64,000 nt of DNA, from contig NZ_LKAJ02000001.1 in assembly GCF_001431295.2 (NCBI RefSeq), positions 3,038,001 to 3,102,000 of the forward strand, read 5' to 3'. This DNA is from Candidatus Berkiella aquae (lineage in GTDB: Bacteria > Pseudomonadota > Gammaproteobacteria > Berkiellales > Berkiellaceae). The position numbers and the translations under genes were made by a program. Below, piece by piece: positions 8,735 to 17,889 of this stretch (positions are counted from its first letter, which is position 1; each line of letters starts with the position of its first letter). The notes below the pieces were generated by a model. That model was not told where the DNA came from. It searched no databases and saw only the letters and a list, made by a program, of their open reading frames with translations.

Positions 8735-10100
8735 TTTATTACAATTTATTTATCTTATCACCGCTTTCATTCTTATTGTTGGCCTTCGTCAGATGTCCTC
8801 ACCTAAAACCGCAAAACATGGTATTACCATTGCCGGTGTCGGGATGTTGGGTGCGATTATCATTACTTTCTTTTCTCCGCAAATTCATGGTTTTAGCAAT
8901 TACGCTATCATGATTATTGCTATTGCATTGGGTACCTTTATTGGCTGGTACTCTGGTAATAAAGTACAAATGATTAGCATGCCACAGATGATTGCGCTTT
9001 ATAACGGTATGGGTGGTGGCGCAGCCGGTGCCATTGCGGTGATTGAATTACTGAACCATCATGAATTAACCTTTGCAATGAGCACTTTATCTATTTTAGG
9101 TGCGATTATCGGAACCATCTCTTTTAGCGGCAGTATTATTGCTTTTGCTAAATTGCAAGATCTCATGAAACGGGTTGTTATCTTACCCAAACACCAAGCC
9201 ATTAACATGATATTACTGGTTTCAAGTTTGGTACTCGGTGCTTTATTGTTATTCATGCCAAAAGCCACCTTCTTAATGATCCCCTTCTTTGCTTTACTAT
9301 TATTATTGGGCATCACCTTCACCATTCCAATTGGTGGTGCAAATATGCCGATTGTTATTTCATTATTCAATGCGATGACAGGCTTAGCGGTAGGCTTTAA
9401 CGGTTTTGCTTTACATAATTATGCTTTAATTATCGCGGGCACCGTTGTAGGTGCATCCGGTACTTTGCTCACGCAATTAATGGCGAAAGCCATGAATAAA
9501 TCGGTTTCTTCCATCTTATTCTCTCCGCTTAGCGCAACAACACAACAAGTTGAAGAAGACAATGGTGGTAGCTTAAAGCCGATTGAACAAAGTGATGCGG
9601 CCGTCATGATGGCTTATTCTAAGAAGGTGATTATCGTTCCAGGTTATGGAATGGCCGTTGCGCAAGCCCAACATAAAATTTGGGAATTAGCACAACAGCT
9701 CGAACAAAAAGGCGTCACGGTAAAATTTGCGATTCATCCAGTTGCGGGTCGTATGCCAGGCCATATGAACGTTTTACTTGCAGAAGCCGGCGTTCCTTAT
9801 GACAAATTGTTCGATTTAGAAGAAATCAACGCTGAATTCTCTAATACCGATACCGTTTTAGTCATTGGTGCCAATGACGTGGTAAATCCTTCTGCAAAAA
9901 CACATCCTGAAAGCCCTATTTACGGGATGCCTATTTTAGACGTTAACCATGCGCAAAATATTTTGGTCATTAAACGCGGTCAAGGTAAAGGCTTCTCTGG
10001 CGTCGAAAATAGCCTCTTCACCCTCGACAACACTCGTATGCTGTATGGCGACGGCCAAGAGGTGGTGAATAAATTAGTGCAGTCGGTTAAAGGTCTGTAA
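8727..10100 (+). CDS. pntB: NAD(P) transhydrogenase subunit beta
   Basis: This 457-residue protein combines about nine transmembrane helices (residues 1-265) with the C-terminal NADP(H)-binding domain III. Domain III is recognised by VIIVPGYGMAVAQAQHK, FAIHPVAGRMPGHMNVLLAEA, VLVIGANDVVNPSA and the nucleotide-grip segment VIKRGQGKGFSGVENSLF. Length and order match E. coli PntB. It overlaps pntAB by eight bases and ends the transhydrogenase operon, although the following Nudix gene begins only eight bases later and may be co-transcribed. Confidence 0.96.
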   Translation: MNNLLQFIYLITAFILIVGLRQMSSPKTAKHGITIAGVGMLGAIIITFFSPQIHGFSNYAIMIIAIALGTFIGWYSGNKVQMISMPQMIALYNGMGGGAAGAIAVIELLNHHELTFAMSTLSILGAIIGTISFSGSIIAFAKLQDLMKRVVILPKHQAINMILLVSSLVLGALLLFMPKATFLMIPFFALLLLLGITFTIPIGGANMPIVISLFNAMTGLAVGFNGFALHNYALIIAGTVVGASGTLLTQLMAKAMNKSVSSILFSPLSATTQQVEEDNGGSLKPIEQSDAAVMMAYSKKVIIVPGYGMAVAQAQHKIWELAQQLEQKGVTVKFAIHPVAGRMPGHMNVLLAEAGVPYDKLFDLEEINAEFSNTDTVLVIGANDVVNPSAKTHPESPIYGMPILDVNHAQNILVIKRGQGKGFSGVENSLFTLDNTRMLYGDGQEVVNKLVQSVKGL

Positions 10101-10108
10101 TTCTAAGC

Positions 10109-10567
10109 ATGCGAATGGTTCGTTTGGTTATTTATATTCGTCGACAGTTGCAACGCCTACTGGGGGTTGCAACGGTGGGCGTCAAAGCCTTAATCATTGA
10201 TGCTGGCAATCGCGTTCTCTTAGTCGAACATACCTATGTGCAAGGATGGCATTTGCCCGGTGGCGGCCTTGCTAGCGGAGAATCCCCTAAAGTCGCTATG
10301 TGCCGAGAAGTACAAGAAGAAACCGGGTTAGAGGTGCTGGGAGAACCACAATTGTTTGGCGCCTACGCACACAAAGTTTACGGCGCCGATGATTATCCCC
10401 TGCTTTATGTTGTGAGACAGTTTAAAATTCAAGAAAAACAACCATGCCAAGAAATTAAACAAATCGCCTGGTTTGCTTGGCAGGATTTACCCCCCACCGT
10501 TACTGACAGTACACGCCAACGTATTAAAGAGGTCTTTGAAGGGCTTTCACCTGCTGATATATGGTAA
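10109..10567 (+). CDS. Nudix hydrolase
   Basis: This 152-residue protein has a complete Nudix box, GLASGESPKVAMC followed by REVQEETGL, fitting Gx5Ex7REUxEExGU, so it should be an active Mg-dependent pyrophosphohydrolase of a nucleoside diphosphate derivative. The preceding GWHLPGGG is typical of the family. The N-terminus is basic and may form an amphipathic helix (LVIYIRRQLQRLLG). The gene starts eight bases after pntB. An ATG at 10115 is an alternative start, and neither has a strong ribosome binding site. The substrate is unknown. Confidence 0.88.
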   Translation: MRMVRLVIYIRRQLQRLLGVATVGVKALIIDAGNRVLLVEHTYVQGWHLPGGGLASGESPKVAMCREVQEETGLEVLGEPQLFGAYAHKVYGADDYPLLYVVRQFKIQEKQPCQEIKQIAWFAWQDLPPTVTDSTRQRIKEVFEGLSPADIW

Positions 10568-10726
10568 ATAAATAACTCATTTACTTGCCTCAAGAGCCTA
10601 AAGCGACCCTTTTATATATCCGCTGTCATAAAAATACGCATAATTCGCTTGTCATGGTGGCAAGTTACAGCGATACTTCGTGCAAATCGAATTATTGACA
10701 CAAATACATGTTGGAGAGTTAACTTT

Positions 10727-11365
10727 ATGGTCTTTGGCATTAACTTGCTACCCCAAGATAACAAGTTTTTTGAACTACTGTACCAAACAAGTGAATATGC
10801 CAACACTGCCATTCACCTATTAAAAGATCTCACCAATGAAGAAGATCGCGACAATGCGTTTAAAATTGCTCGCGAGATTGAAACTGCTAAGCATAAAACC
10901 AAAGAAGTCACCTATGAGATCACCGAGCGCTTATGTCGCACGTTAGTGACTCCTTTTGATCATGAAGATATCCATCGACTTTCACGCGGATTGTATAAAA
11001 TCCTTAAGACCTGTGAGAAAGCGCAAGAGCGCATCGTTGCATTTCAATTACGCCCCTTTCAAAACGACTTTTTTAAGCTGACCAGTAACATGGTGGAAGC
11101 ATCTGATGTGGTGCACACCTTAATGAAAGGTTTGAAAACTTTGAAAGATAGCAAACCTGTTCATGATAAATGTGCACTGATTCATAATATCGAAGCCAAT
11201 ACAGATCAATTGTTAAATCAATTAACTATTGATCTCTATCAATATGAAAACGACTTTAAAAAAATCCTGATCCGAAAAGAAATCTATGGCTTGATGGAAG
11301 GCATTGTTGACAGGCATCGCGATGTTGCTAACGTTATCCTCGAAGTCGTATTGAAACATTCTTAA
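10727..11365 (+). CDS. DUF47/PhoU-like phosphate transport accessory protein
   Basis: This 212-residue, mainly helical protein belongs to the DUF47 family (TIGR00153, PhoU-related; YkaA in Bacillus). Typical text includes NLLPQDNKFFELLYQ at the N-terminus, the conserved ITERLCRTLVTPFDHEDIH with its acidic metal-site residues, and the C-terminal helix with GLMEGIVDRHRDVANVIL. The ATG at 10727 is chosen because GGAGAG lies eight bases upstream; frames open further upstream have no such site. It precedes a Pit transporter gene by 19 bases. DUF47-Pit gene pairs are widespread, and the product is thought to modulate low-affinity phosphate uptake. Confidence 0.9.
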   Translation: MVFGINLLPQDNKFFELLYQTSEYANTAIHLLKDLTNEEDRDNAFKIAREIETAKHKTKEVTYEITERLCRTLVTPFDHEDIHRLSRGLYKILKTCEKAQERIVAFQLRPFQNDFFKLTSNMVEASDVVHTLMKGLKTLKDSKPVHDKCALIHNIEANTDQLLNQLTIDLYQYENDFKKILIRKEIYGLMEGIVDRHRDVANVILEVVLKHS

Positions 11366-11384
11366 GAATCGCTGAGGAACAACC

Positions 11385-12389
11385 ATGGAACTTGCTTTTT
11401 TGCTATTTGTTAGCATTGTTGTTATTGCGCTCATTTTTGATTACATCAATGGGTTTCATGATGCGGCGAATGCGATTGCAACCGTTGTCTCAACCAAAGT
11501 GCTATCTCCACGTGTTGCTGTTACTTATGGTGCAATACTCAATATTATTGGTGCATTACTGGGTACCAAAGTCGCGACTACCGTTGGTCAAGGCTTAGTC
11601 GATGCCCAAGCAGTTACCTCTGAAGTATTGTTAGCTGCACTTATCAGCGCCATTATTTGGAATTTATTGACGTGGTACAAAGGACTACCTTCTAGTTCCT
11701 CTCATGCACTGATGGGATCACTCATGGGTGCCACCGCTTTTGCGGCAGGCGGACAAAGCCTACATTGGGATAAAATCACCGGCAAAGTCATTATCCCCAT
11801 GTTCACCTCACCCATCATGGCCTTTATTATCGGTTACTTTGTGATGGTAGGTCTTTTTTGGTTATTGCATCGTATTGCGTTACCCACTTTGAATGCCTGG
11901 TTTCGTAAACTACAGATCCTTTCTTCGGGTTATCTTTGTCTAACTCATGGTACCAACGATGCACAAAAAACCATGGGTATTATTGCACTTGCCGTTGCTA
12001 CCTACTATCAAACCGAATTTGAGGTTTCTAATTGGATTGTCATCACTTGCGCTTTAACAATGGGACTTGGCACCATGGCAGGTGGTTGGAAAATCATGCG
12101 TACCGTTGGCTCTAAAATGGTTAAAATCACCCCTATCCAAGGATTTGCAGCAGAAGCCACTGGCGGTAGTATCTTATTTTTAACGGCCCATTTTGGTATT
12201 CCCGTTAGCACCACACACACCATTACGACCTCGATTATGGGTGTGGGTTCAGCGCAACGGCTTTCAGCTCTCAAATTACCCGTTATCGCTAATATTATGA
12301 GCGCTTGGGTTTTAACCCTCCCGGTCTCTTTCTTCTTATCTGGGGGCTTATATACTTTCATGCATTGGGCTATTGCCAGATTCGCTTAA
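11385..12389 (+). CDS. pit: Low-affinity inorganic phosphate transporter (PiT family)
   Basis: This 334-residue polytopic membrane protein contains both PiT signature repeats: DYINGFHDAANAIATVVSTK near residue 16 and the second-half copy LTHGTNDAQKTMGIIALA. These duplicated GxNDAxN-type motifs bind phosphate. The paired PSSSSHALMGSLMG and PVSTTHTITTSIMGVG segments are the other halves of the inverted repeat architecture. Length fits the short bacterial PitA-like branch. A GAGGAA ribosome binding site precedes the ATG, and the gene is coupled to the DUF47 gene upstream. It imports phosphate, probably as a metal-phosphate complex with protons. Confidence 0.94.
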   Translation: MELAFLLFVSIVVIALIFDYINGFHDAANAIATVVSTKVLSPRVAVTYGAILNIIGALLGTKVATTVGQGLVDAQAVTSEVLLAALISAIIWNLLTWYKGLPSSSSHALMGSLMGATAFAAGGQSLHWDKITGKVIIPMFTSPIMAFIIGYFVMVGLFWLLHRIALPTLNAWFRKLQILSSGYLCLTHGTNDAQKTMGIIALAVATYYQTEFEVSNWIVITCALTMGLGTMAGGWKIMRTVGSKMVKITPIQGFAAEATGGSILFLTAHFGIPVSTTHTITTSIMGVGSAQRLSALKLPVIANIMSAWVLTLPVSFFLSGGLYTFMHWAIARFA

Positions 12390-12399
12390 ATCACAGCAA

Positions 12400-12418
12400 G
12401 CACGGATTCAATCCGTGC
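12400..12418. terminator. Hairpin between convergent pit and kinase-like genes
   Basis: GCACGGAT (12400-12407) and ATCCGTGC (12411-12418) form a perfect 8-bp stem with a three-base loop, in the 49-base gap between two converging genes. The position suits a bidirectional terminator, but neither side has a T tract, so the call is tentative. Confidence 0.5.
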
Positions 12419-12438
12419 GTCACATTGAAATCCATCTT

Positions 12439-14310
12439 TTAGCGTCTGGCGGGTGAAGGAGAAGACGGGCTTTGTCTGACCATTTCTGCTTCAATTTTCT
12501 CCAAAATAAAGCTTTTAATCTTAGGATCAATGGACATGAGTTTGTCGGATTCTTTTTCTGCAACAAAGTTTAAGAGTTCACGTAAATCTTCGAAGCTTTG
12601 AGTCTGGAGTACCTTGGCAACCTCTTCTTCCTCTACCAGGATACAATTTGCCATCAAAAATTCATTGCGTTCTTCGGTACTTTCTATTAAGGCAAAGTGG
12701 GGGAGTATCATTTCAGGCGTTTGCGAACGTGAAAATGAGGTTGTAAAGGTTCGCCTTGTTCTCATCGATGAATCCAAGCCTTGGGCATCCTCATCAGAGT
12801 GGGTCGAAGAGGATGACGCCGTGATGGATTCTTCAGAGCTAGTGGAGCTAGTGGAGCTAGTGGAGCTAGTGAAGCCAGATAGCTCATGCCGGATATCGCC
12901 TTCCATTTCATCTGGATAACCAGACTCTTCAAACTCATCGATGGATTCCAGTTCTTCTTCATAACCAGATGACTCCTCCCCTGATGCACTCGCGCTCTGT
13001 TTGACAATCCGAAATTGCGATCTCGATTGCAAGTCTCTCGATATATTTATAAGCCTCATTTCGAAATCGTTAGATAGTTCTAATAACGATGGCCTTGTAT
13101 TGGGAGGGTAAATGTTTAACAGTTCTGCTAACGTACTCTTACTTTCATCACGAAAACTAGCAAGACTGATTTCCTTTTCTAATAAATCTTTGGCAACCGT
13201 TGGTTCAATCATCCCATTCGTTTCTTTTATGCTATTTTGTATTAAACGTAGATGAGCATTATACTGCTTACTACATTCTTCGTAATGTTTTACGGCCAAT
13301 ACTAATTCATCCGGTAAAATTTTTGATAGTATATCAGCATCAAATGCGAGAATATTTTTCAATAATTTAGCAACCGTATAAGTCTCTGATAATCGAGAAT
13401 ATGTTTCACTTGTATAATATTCAGGCGCTGTATACCCAATACTGTATACTTGTTTTGACTCAGATCGCATAAAAACTTGTGGTTCAACCGAAATCGGGAT
13501 TGCGAGGCCCCAATCGATTTCCCGAATGAGATTATTAAAATCATAACCTGGCAATTCGCCACGAAGATAAGCTGCTACATTATCTGCCGACAACTTTTTT
13601 ACCGGGGGGAGCTGCGTTATATCTAGCATGAAATTATCTGCTTTGGTATCGCGATGAGCAAATCCATAATTATTCAAATTATCGATTGCGCGGATAATAC
13701 CCATCGCAATTAACATTCTCTGCCGAACATCGAGGCTGTAAAAGCTAGGAGCTGCCCCACGCAGCAAAAATGCAGATAGCTTAGTGCCGCGAATTAATTT
13801 CATCACGGTTAATTCTTTTTCATGGATTGGCTTTTCATCTAACCAAGGTTTTGTCGTATTCGTTTGATAGGACACACCTCCGATACGTACACCAATTGCT
13901 TCCATAATGGCTTGTTCTTGAGCAGATTTTTGATCACTTTTTTTGCGCTCAACTTTTAATGCATAAGCATTGCCTTCTTTATCTTTTCCCAGTTTAACTC
14001 TGCCAAATTTCCCATTCCCTAGGTAACGCTGCTCATAACTTCCTTCTTTGTTTGGATTTTTATCCATAGCAATAATCCTATCGGGAAATACGACAATGGA
14101 ATGTGCGCTAGCTTCAGTGATGTCGACACCTGTCTCTTGAAGTTTTCTTAGATATCGAGCAACTTCATTCGCATTTAATTTGAATTCTAATGGCAGTGAC
14201 TGGGCTACTCTATCCGCCCGTGCAAGCTCAACAATCCTCTCAATGATTTCCCAGCGTTTACCCCAGTTTTCTGCGGTAAAACCCTTTAAATTTGGCTCAC
14301 TTGCGGGCAT
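12439..14310 (-). CDS. Eukaryote-like Ser/Thr protein kinase, candidate secreted effector
   Basis: This 623-residue protein contains a recognisable protein kinase domain. The glycine loop is LGNGKFGRVKLG (residues 98-108), the ATP lysine is K119 in YALKVER, the catalytic loop is HRDTKADN (219-226) with base D221, the metal-binding aspartate is D266 in a DWG version of DFG, and the APE motif is 295-297. All key catalytic residues are present, so activity is plausible. Residues 1-90 are an unrecognised helical region. The C-terminal 200 residues are acidic and Ser/Thr rich with an SST repeat. There is no signal peptide, membrane helix or PASTA domain, unlike housekeeping PknB kinases. This layout resembles secreted effector kinases of intracellular bacteria; secretion is inference. 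GGAGAAAGG precedes the ATG. Confidence 0.8.
   Translation of the reverse strand: MPASEPNLKGFTAENWGKRWEIIERIVELARADRVAQSLPLEFKLNANEVARYLRKLQETGVDITEASAHSIVVFPDRIIAMDKNPNKEGSYEQRYLGNGKFGRVKLGKDKEGNAYALKVERKKSDQKSAQEQAIMEAIGVRIGGVSYQTNTTKPWLDEKPIHEKELTVMKLIRGTKLSAFLLRGAAPSFYSLDVRQRMLIAMGIIRAIDNLNNYGFAHRDTKADNFMLDITQLPPVKKLSADNVAAYLRGELPGYDFNNLIREIDWGLAIPISVEPQVFMRSESKQVYSIGYTAPEYYTSETYSRLSETYTVAKLLKNILAFDADILSKILPDELVLAVKHYEECSKQYNAHLRLIQNSIKETNGMIEPTVAKDLLEKEISLASFRDESKSTLAELLNIYPPNTRPSLLELSNDFEMRLINISRDLQSRSQFRIVKQSASASGEESSGYEEELESIDEFEESGYPDEMEGDIRHELSGFTSSTSSTSSTSSEESITASSSSTHSDEDAQGLDSSMRTRRTFTTSFSRSQTPEMILPHFALIESTEERNEFLMANCILVEEEEVAKVLQTQSFEDLRELLNFVAEKESDKLMSIDPKIKSFILEKIEAEMVRQSPSSPSPARR
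12837..12870. repeat. 9-bp tandem repeat inside the kinase-like gene
   Basis: The unit AGTGGAGCT is repeated three times (12841-12867) with a degenerate flanking copy on each side. It stays in frame and encodes SST triplets in the serine-rich tail. Copy-number change by slippage would lengthen or shorten the tail without breaking the frame. Confidence 0.85.
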
Positions 14311-14424
14311 ATACCTTTCTCCACGTTAACAAGCATTATTGATTGGAGTCAGCCCTGCTGAAAAAGTTCATGTGGGAAATATTGCGTTGAATTTTTGTGG
14401 AAACTTGCATAAGCACGCTTTATG

Positions 14425-14461
14425 AGGCACTTCAAGCTGTAAAGTATGACTTAAAGTGCCT
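14425..14461. repeat. Inverted repeat downstream of etfA
   Basis: AGGCACTT (14425-14432) is matched by AAGTGCCT (14454-14461), and the stem extends to about 12 bp with one mismatch. It lies between the converse ends of the etf operon and the start of the kinase-like gene. There is no T tract on the etf strand, so it may be a weak terminator or mRNA 3' stabiliser. Confidence 0.5.
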
Positions 14462-14471
14462 GGCGTTACAT

Positions 14472-15404
14472 TTATAAAGCTTTTTCAATTTCCGGCACTA
14501 TCGTAAATAAGTCCCCCACAATGCCATAATCAGCGACTTGAAAAATCGGTGCATCGCTATCTTTGTTAATAGCAACAATGACTTTACTATCTTTCATGCC
14601 TGCCAAGTGTTGAATCGCACCTGAAATACCAATCGCAATATATAACGTTGGTGCAACCATTTTTCCGGTTTGTCCAACTTGTAGTTCATTTGGCACAAAG
14701 CCAGCATCAACAGCTGCACGAGAAGCGCCCACCGCCGCACCCAACTTGTCTGCTAACGATTCTACAATGTGGAAGTTTTCTTTACTTTTTAAACCTCGCC
14801 CACCCGACACCACGATCTTTGCAGTCGTTAAATCTGGTCGCGTCATCTCAGGCGTATCTGCCAAGACAAAATGGATAGCAGGATAAGGCGTAAATTCTTC
14901 TGTTAGCGATTCTATTGTAGCTTTATTCTCACCTTTTGCTATCGCATCGAAGGCTGTCGTTCTGATCGTTAATAATTTGATGAGATCCATCGATTGCACG
15001 GTTTCAAACGCATTACCTGCATAGATAGGACGCACAAAAGTATCTGCATTTTCAATCAATGTTACATCAGAAATCATCGCAACATCTAATAAAGCGGCTA
15101 CTCTAGGTAGCAGATTTTTGCCAAAAGTGGTGGCAGGTGCCAATATATGGGAGTAACTCGCCGCTTGTTTAACGATGATGGGTGCTAAATCTTCGGCAAG
15201 CACATGTAAAAACCGTTGTTGCACGATGGTTTTGATGGTTTTAACCCCCGATAATTCACTTAATGCTGCCGCAAGCTGTGCATTATCACAAGCTAATAAT
15301 ACATCACAGTGTTGCGCTAATTTTAATGCCGCCGCAATCGTTGCTCCATTACTTGCCGCCAATTTTCCATCCGTTTGTTCGGCAATGACTAAAACTTTGT
15401 TCAT
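14472..15404 (-). CDS. etfA: Electron transfer flavoprotein subunit alpha
   Basis: This 310-residue protein is the FAD-carrying subunit of electron transfer flavoprotein. It accepts electrons from acyl-CoA and other flavin dehydrogenases. The C-terminal FAD domain is complete: VVSGGRGLKS, GASRAAVDAGFVPNELQVGQTGK, PTLYIAIGISGAIQHLAGM and VAINKDSDAPIFQVADYGIVGD are family signatures. It starts one base after etfB, so both subunits are made from one message. The ETF-quinone oxidoreductase gene is divergent, just upstream of etfB, completing the path to the quinone pool. Confidence 0.96.
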   Translation of the reverse strand: MNKVLVIAEQTDGKLAASNGATIAAALKLAQHCDVLLACDNAQLAAALSELSGVKTIKTIVQQRFLHVLAEDLAPIIVKQAASYSHILAPATTFGKNLLPRVAALLDVAMISDVTLIENADTFVRPIYAGNAFETVQSMDLIKLLTIRTTAFDAIAKGENKATIESLTEEFTPYPAIHFVLADTPEMTRPDLTTAKIVVSGGRGLKSKENFHIVESLADKLGAAVGASRAAVDAGFVPNELQVGQTGKMVAPTLYIAIGISGAIQHLAGMKDSKVIVAINKDSDAPIFQVADYGIVGDLFTIVPEIEKAL

Positions 15405-15405
15405 G

Positions 15406-16161
15406 TTAAATCACCTTTTCAACATCACGTAAACAATGCATAAGTTCTTGCACATCTCTGACGATTTTTCCTGGCTTTCTTGCAGGCGGTGGGCTCACTT
15501 TTAAAACCTTAAGGCGTGGTGTGATATCGATATCTAAACTTGCCAATTCATGGGTCGTTAACGGTTTACGTTTTGCTTGCATGATGTTAGGTAAGGTTGC
15601 ATAACGAGGTTCATTTAAACGTAAATCAGTGGTAATGACACAGGGCAATTGCACGTTGAGCGTTTCTAAACCAGAATCAATTTCTCTTGTTACGTTCAAA
15701 GATTTTTTATCATTGGCAAATTCAACTTTAGAAGCAAATGTCGCTTGTGGCCAATTTAAAAGAGCAGCCAACATTTGCCCTGTTTGATTACAATCATCAT
15801 CGATTGCTTGTTTGCCCATAATAATAATATCGGCTTGCTGCTCTTTTGCTATCGCCGCTAAACATTTGGCGATACTTAATGGTTCTAGTTTCTGATGCGT
15901 TTCATAATGTAATGCCGAATCAGCTCCCAGTGCCAAGCCATTTCTTAATGATTCTTGCACTGCACTAGTGCCTAAAGAAACAACGATAATTTCGGTTATG
16001 AGTTTTGCTTCTTTCCAACGTATTGCTTCTTCAATTGCAATTTCATCAAATGGATTAATCACCATTTTTAATTGCTCAGTATCAACCCCTGTGCCATCAC
16101 TTTTAACGCGAATTTTGACGTACGGATCGACAACCCGTTTAATCGGTACGAGAACTTTCAT
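15406..16161 (-). CDS. etfB: Electron transfer flavoprotein subunit beta
   Basis: This 251-residue protein is the AMP-binding beta subunit of ETF. The N-terminal MKVLVPIKRVVDPYVKIRV, INPFDEIAIEEAIRWKE, the LALGAD segment, IIMGKQAIDDDCNQTGQMLA and the recognition-loop region VTREIDSGLETL are characteristic. Length is normal. It is the first gene of the leftward etfBA operon and is separated from the divergent ETF-quinone oxidoreductase gene by 56 bases, which must contain both promoters. Confidence 0.96.
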   Translation of the reverse strand: MKVLVPIKRVVDPYVKIRVKSDGTGVDTEQLKMVINPFDEIAIEEAIRWKEAKLITEIIVVSLGTSAVQESLRNGLALGADSALHYETHQKLEPLSIAKCLAAIAKEQQADIIIMGKQAIDDDCNQTGQMLAALLNWPQATFASKVEFANDKKSLNVTREIDSGLETLNVQLPCVITTDLRLNEPRYATLPNIMQAKRKPLTTHELASLDIDITPRLKVLKVSPPPARKPGKIVRDVQELMHCLRDVEKVI

Positions 16162-16217
16162 TTTGGCTCCTTGATTTCATCGTCATCCCTGTTTACTGTG
16201 AAGTATACCGAACTTAT

Positions 16218-17834
16218 ATGGCAAGAGATAACATGACACAGGAATCAATGGAATATGATGTCGTCATTGTTGGCGCAGGGCCAGCAGGCCTTGCCTGTGC
16301 GATCCGTTATGCTCAGCTTTGCAAGGACTCTAACCAACAACCAAAGATCTGCCTTTTGGAAAAAGGCGCAGAAGTCGGCGCTCATATTCTTTCGGGGGCC
16401 GTATTTGAACCTCGTGCTTTGAATGAATTGCTCCCTGATTGGCAACAACAAGGTGCGCCCTTACATACGCAAGTCACGCAAGATGAATTTTTATGGCTTA
16501 GCGCAAGCAAAGCCTTTAGATTACCAACGCCACCGCAAATGCATAATCACGGTCATTATATTATTAGTCTGGGATTACTTTGCCGTTGGTTAGCAAAACA
16601 AGCTGAAAGCTTAGGGGTTGAGATCTATCCTGGTTTTGCGGCAAGCACCTTGCTTTATAATCAACAAGGCGAAGTGATTGGGGTGTCTACTAACGATGTG
16701 GGACGCGATAAACAAGGTAATCCCACTTCGCATTTTCAAGCAGGTATGCATTTATTAGCGAAAAAGACGGTCTTTGCTGAAGGTTGCCGTGGCTCTTTAA
16801 CCCAACAACTGATTAAGCGTTTTGATTTAGCCAAAAACAGCCAACCCCAAACCTATGCCATTGGCATTAAAGAGATCTGGGAAATTAAATCAGAAAAACA
16901 CCGCACAGGTACTGTCACTCATACCGTTGGTTGGCCTTTAGATCAAAGTACTTACGGTGGCAGTTTTCTTTATCATTGGGGAAATAATCTACTGAGTATT
17001 GGTTTAGTGATTGGTTTAGATTATCAAAATCCTTACTTAAATCCTTATGAAGAATTTCAACGCTTTAAACATCATCCACATATTGCACCGTTATTAGAAA
17101 ATGCACAATGTCAAAGTTATGGTGCCAGGGCCTTAAATGAAGGCGGATGGCAATCGATTCCTCAATTAACTTTTCCGGGTGGATTATTAATCGGCGACGC
17201 CGCAGGCTTTATGAATGTTCCTAAAATAAAAGGGTCACACACAGCAATGAAATCAGGCATGCTAGCCGCACAAGCGCTTTTTTCTAATACCGATTATGAG
17301 CAGCAATTAAAACAAAGTTGGATCAAAAACGATTTATATCCTGTGCGAAATATCCGCCCCGCTTTTCGTATGGGATTATTCGCAGGCTTAACCTATGCCG
17401 CAGTCGATACCTATCTACTTCGAGGTAAAGCACCTTGGACACTTTCACATCGTGCGGATTATACCTATCTCAAACCGGCGAAAGCTTATCAACCGATTAT
17501 TTATCCTAAACCTGATGGAAAAATTAGCTTTGATAAAATGACCTCTCTTGCTAGAAGCAATGTCTTTCACGAAGAAAATCAACCCGTTCATTTAAAACTA
17601 AGCGATCCGACAGTTCCTGTTAAAATTAATTGGCAGCAATATGCAGGCCCTGAAGCGCGCTACTGTCCAGCAGGTGTTTACGAATTTATTGACGATGCCA
17701 ATGGCAATAAAAAACTCCAAATAAATGCGCAAAATTGCATTCACTGTAAAACGTGCGATATTAAAGATCCTACGCAAAATATTACTTGGGAAGCGCCAGA
17801 AGGGGGGGGCGGACCTAATTACAGCAATATGTAA
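16218..17834 (+). CDS. Electron transfer flavoprotein-ubiquinone oxidoreductase
   Basis: This 538-residue peripheral membrane flavoprotein passes electrons from ETF to ubiquinone. The N-terminal FAD motif is VVIVGAGPAGLACAIR, followed by the FAD-domain segment EKGAEVGAHILSGAVFEPRAL. The C-terminal iron-sulfur domain carries the four cluster cysteines in RYCPAGVYEF and CIHCKTCDIKDP, ending in the family-typical WEAPEGGGGPNYSNM. It is full length. The ATG at 16218 or the one at 16233 could be the start; the latter has AAGAGA upstream. Divergent neighbours etfBA encode its electron donor. Confidence 0.96.
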   Translation: MARDNMTQESMEYDVVIVGAGPAGLACAIRYAQLCKDSNQQPKICLLEKGAEVGAHILSGAVFEPRALNELLPDWQQQGAPLHTQVTQDEFLWLSASKAFRLPTPPQMHNHGHYIISLGLLCRWLAKQAESLGVEIYPGFAASTLLYNQQGEVIGVSTNDVGRDKQGNPTSHFQAGMHLLAKKTVFAEGCRGSLTQQLIKRFDLAKNSQPQTYAIGIKEIWEIKSEKHRTGTVTHTVGWPLDQSTYGGSFLYHWGNNLLSIGLVIGLDYQNPYLNPYEEFQRFKHHPHIAPLLENAQCQSYGARALNEGGWQSIPQLTFPGGLLIGDAAGFMNVPKIKGSHTAMKSGMLAAQALFSNTDYEQQLKQSWIKNDLYPVRNIRPAFRMGLFAGLTYAAVDTYLLRGKAPWTLSHRADYTYLKPAKAYQPIIYPKPDGKISFDKMTSLARSNVFHEENQPVHLKLSDPTVPVKINWQQYAGPEARYCPAGVYEFIDDANGNKKLQINAQNCIHCKTCDIKDPTQNITWEAPEGGGGPNYSNM

Positions 17835-17849
17835 TAAATTACCAGAAAG

Positions 17850-17871
17850 GAGCCAATCAGATGATTGGCTC
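17850..17871. terminator. Terminator hairpin between ETF-QO and paralogue 1
   Basis: GAGCCAATC (17850-17858) pairs with GATTGGCTC (17863-17871) around AGAT. The core GCCAATC-N4-GATTGGC recurs at four other places up to 21978, each just downstream of a leftward gene. This copy lies between convergent genes and can serve both. Confidence 0.75.
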
Positions 17872-17889
17872 TTTCGGTCCCCTCTGAGA

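Noticed and set aside
10695-10724. TTGACA in front of the DUF47 gene as a promoter
   Set aside because: The -10 position at 17 bases falls on the ribosome binding site and leaves no room for a leader; no matching -10 box.
12614-12919. Open frame antisense to the kinase-like gene
   Set aside because: It arises from the Ser/Thr-rich repeat region read on the other strand and has no start signals.
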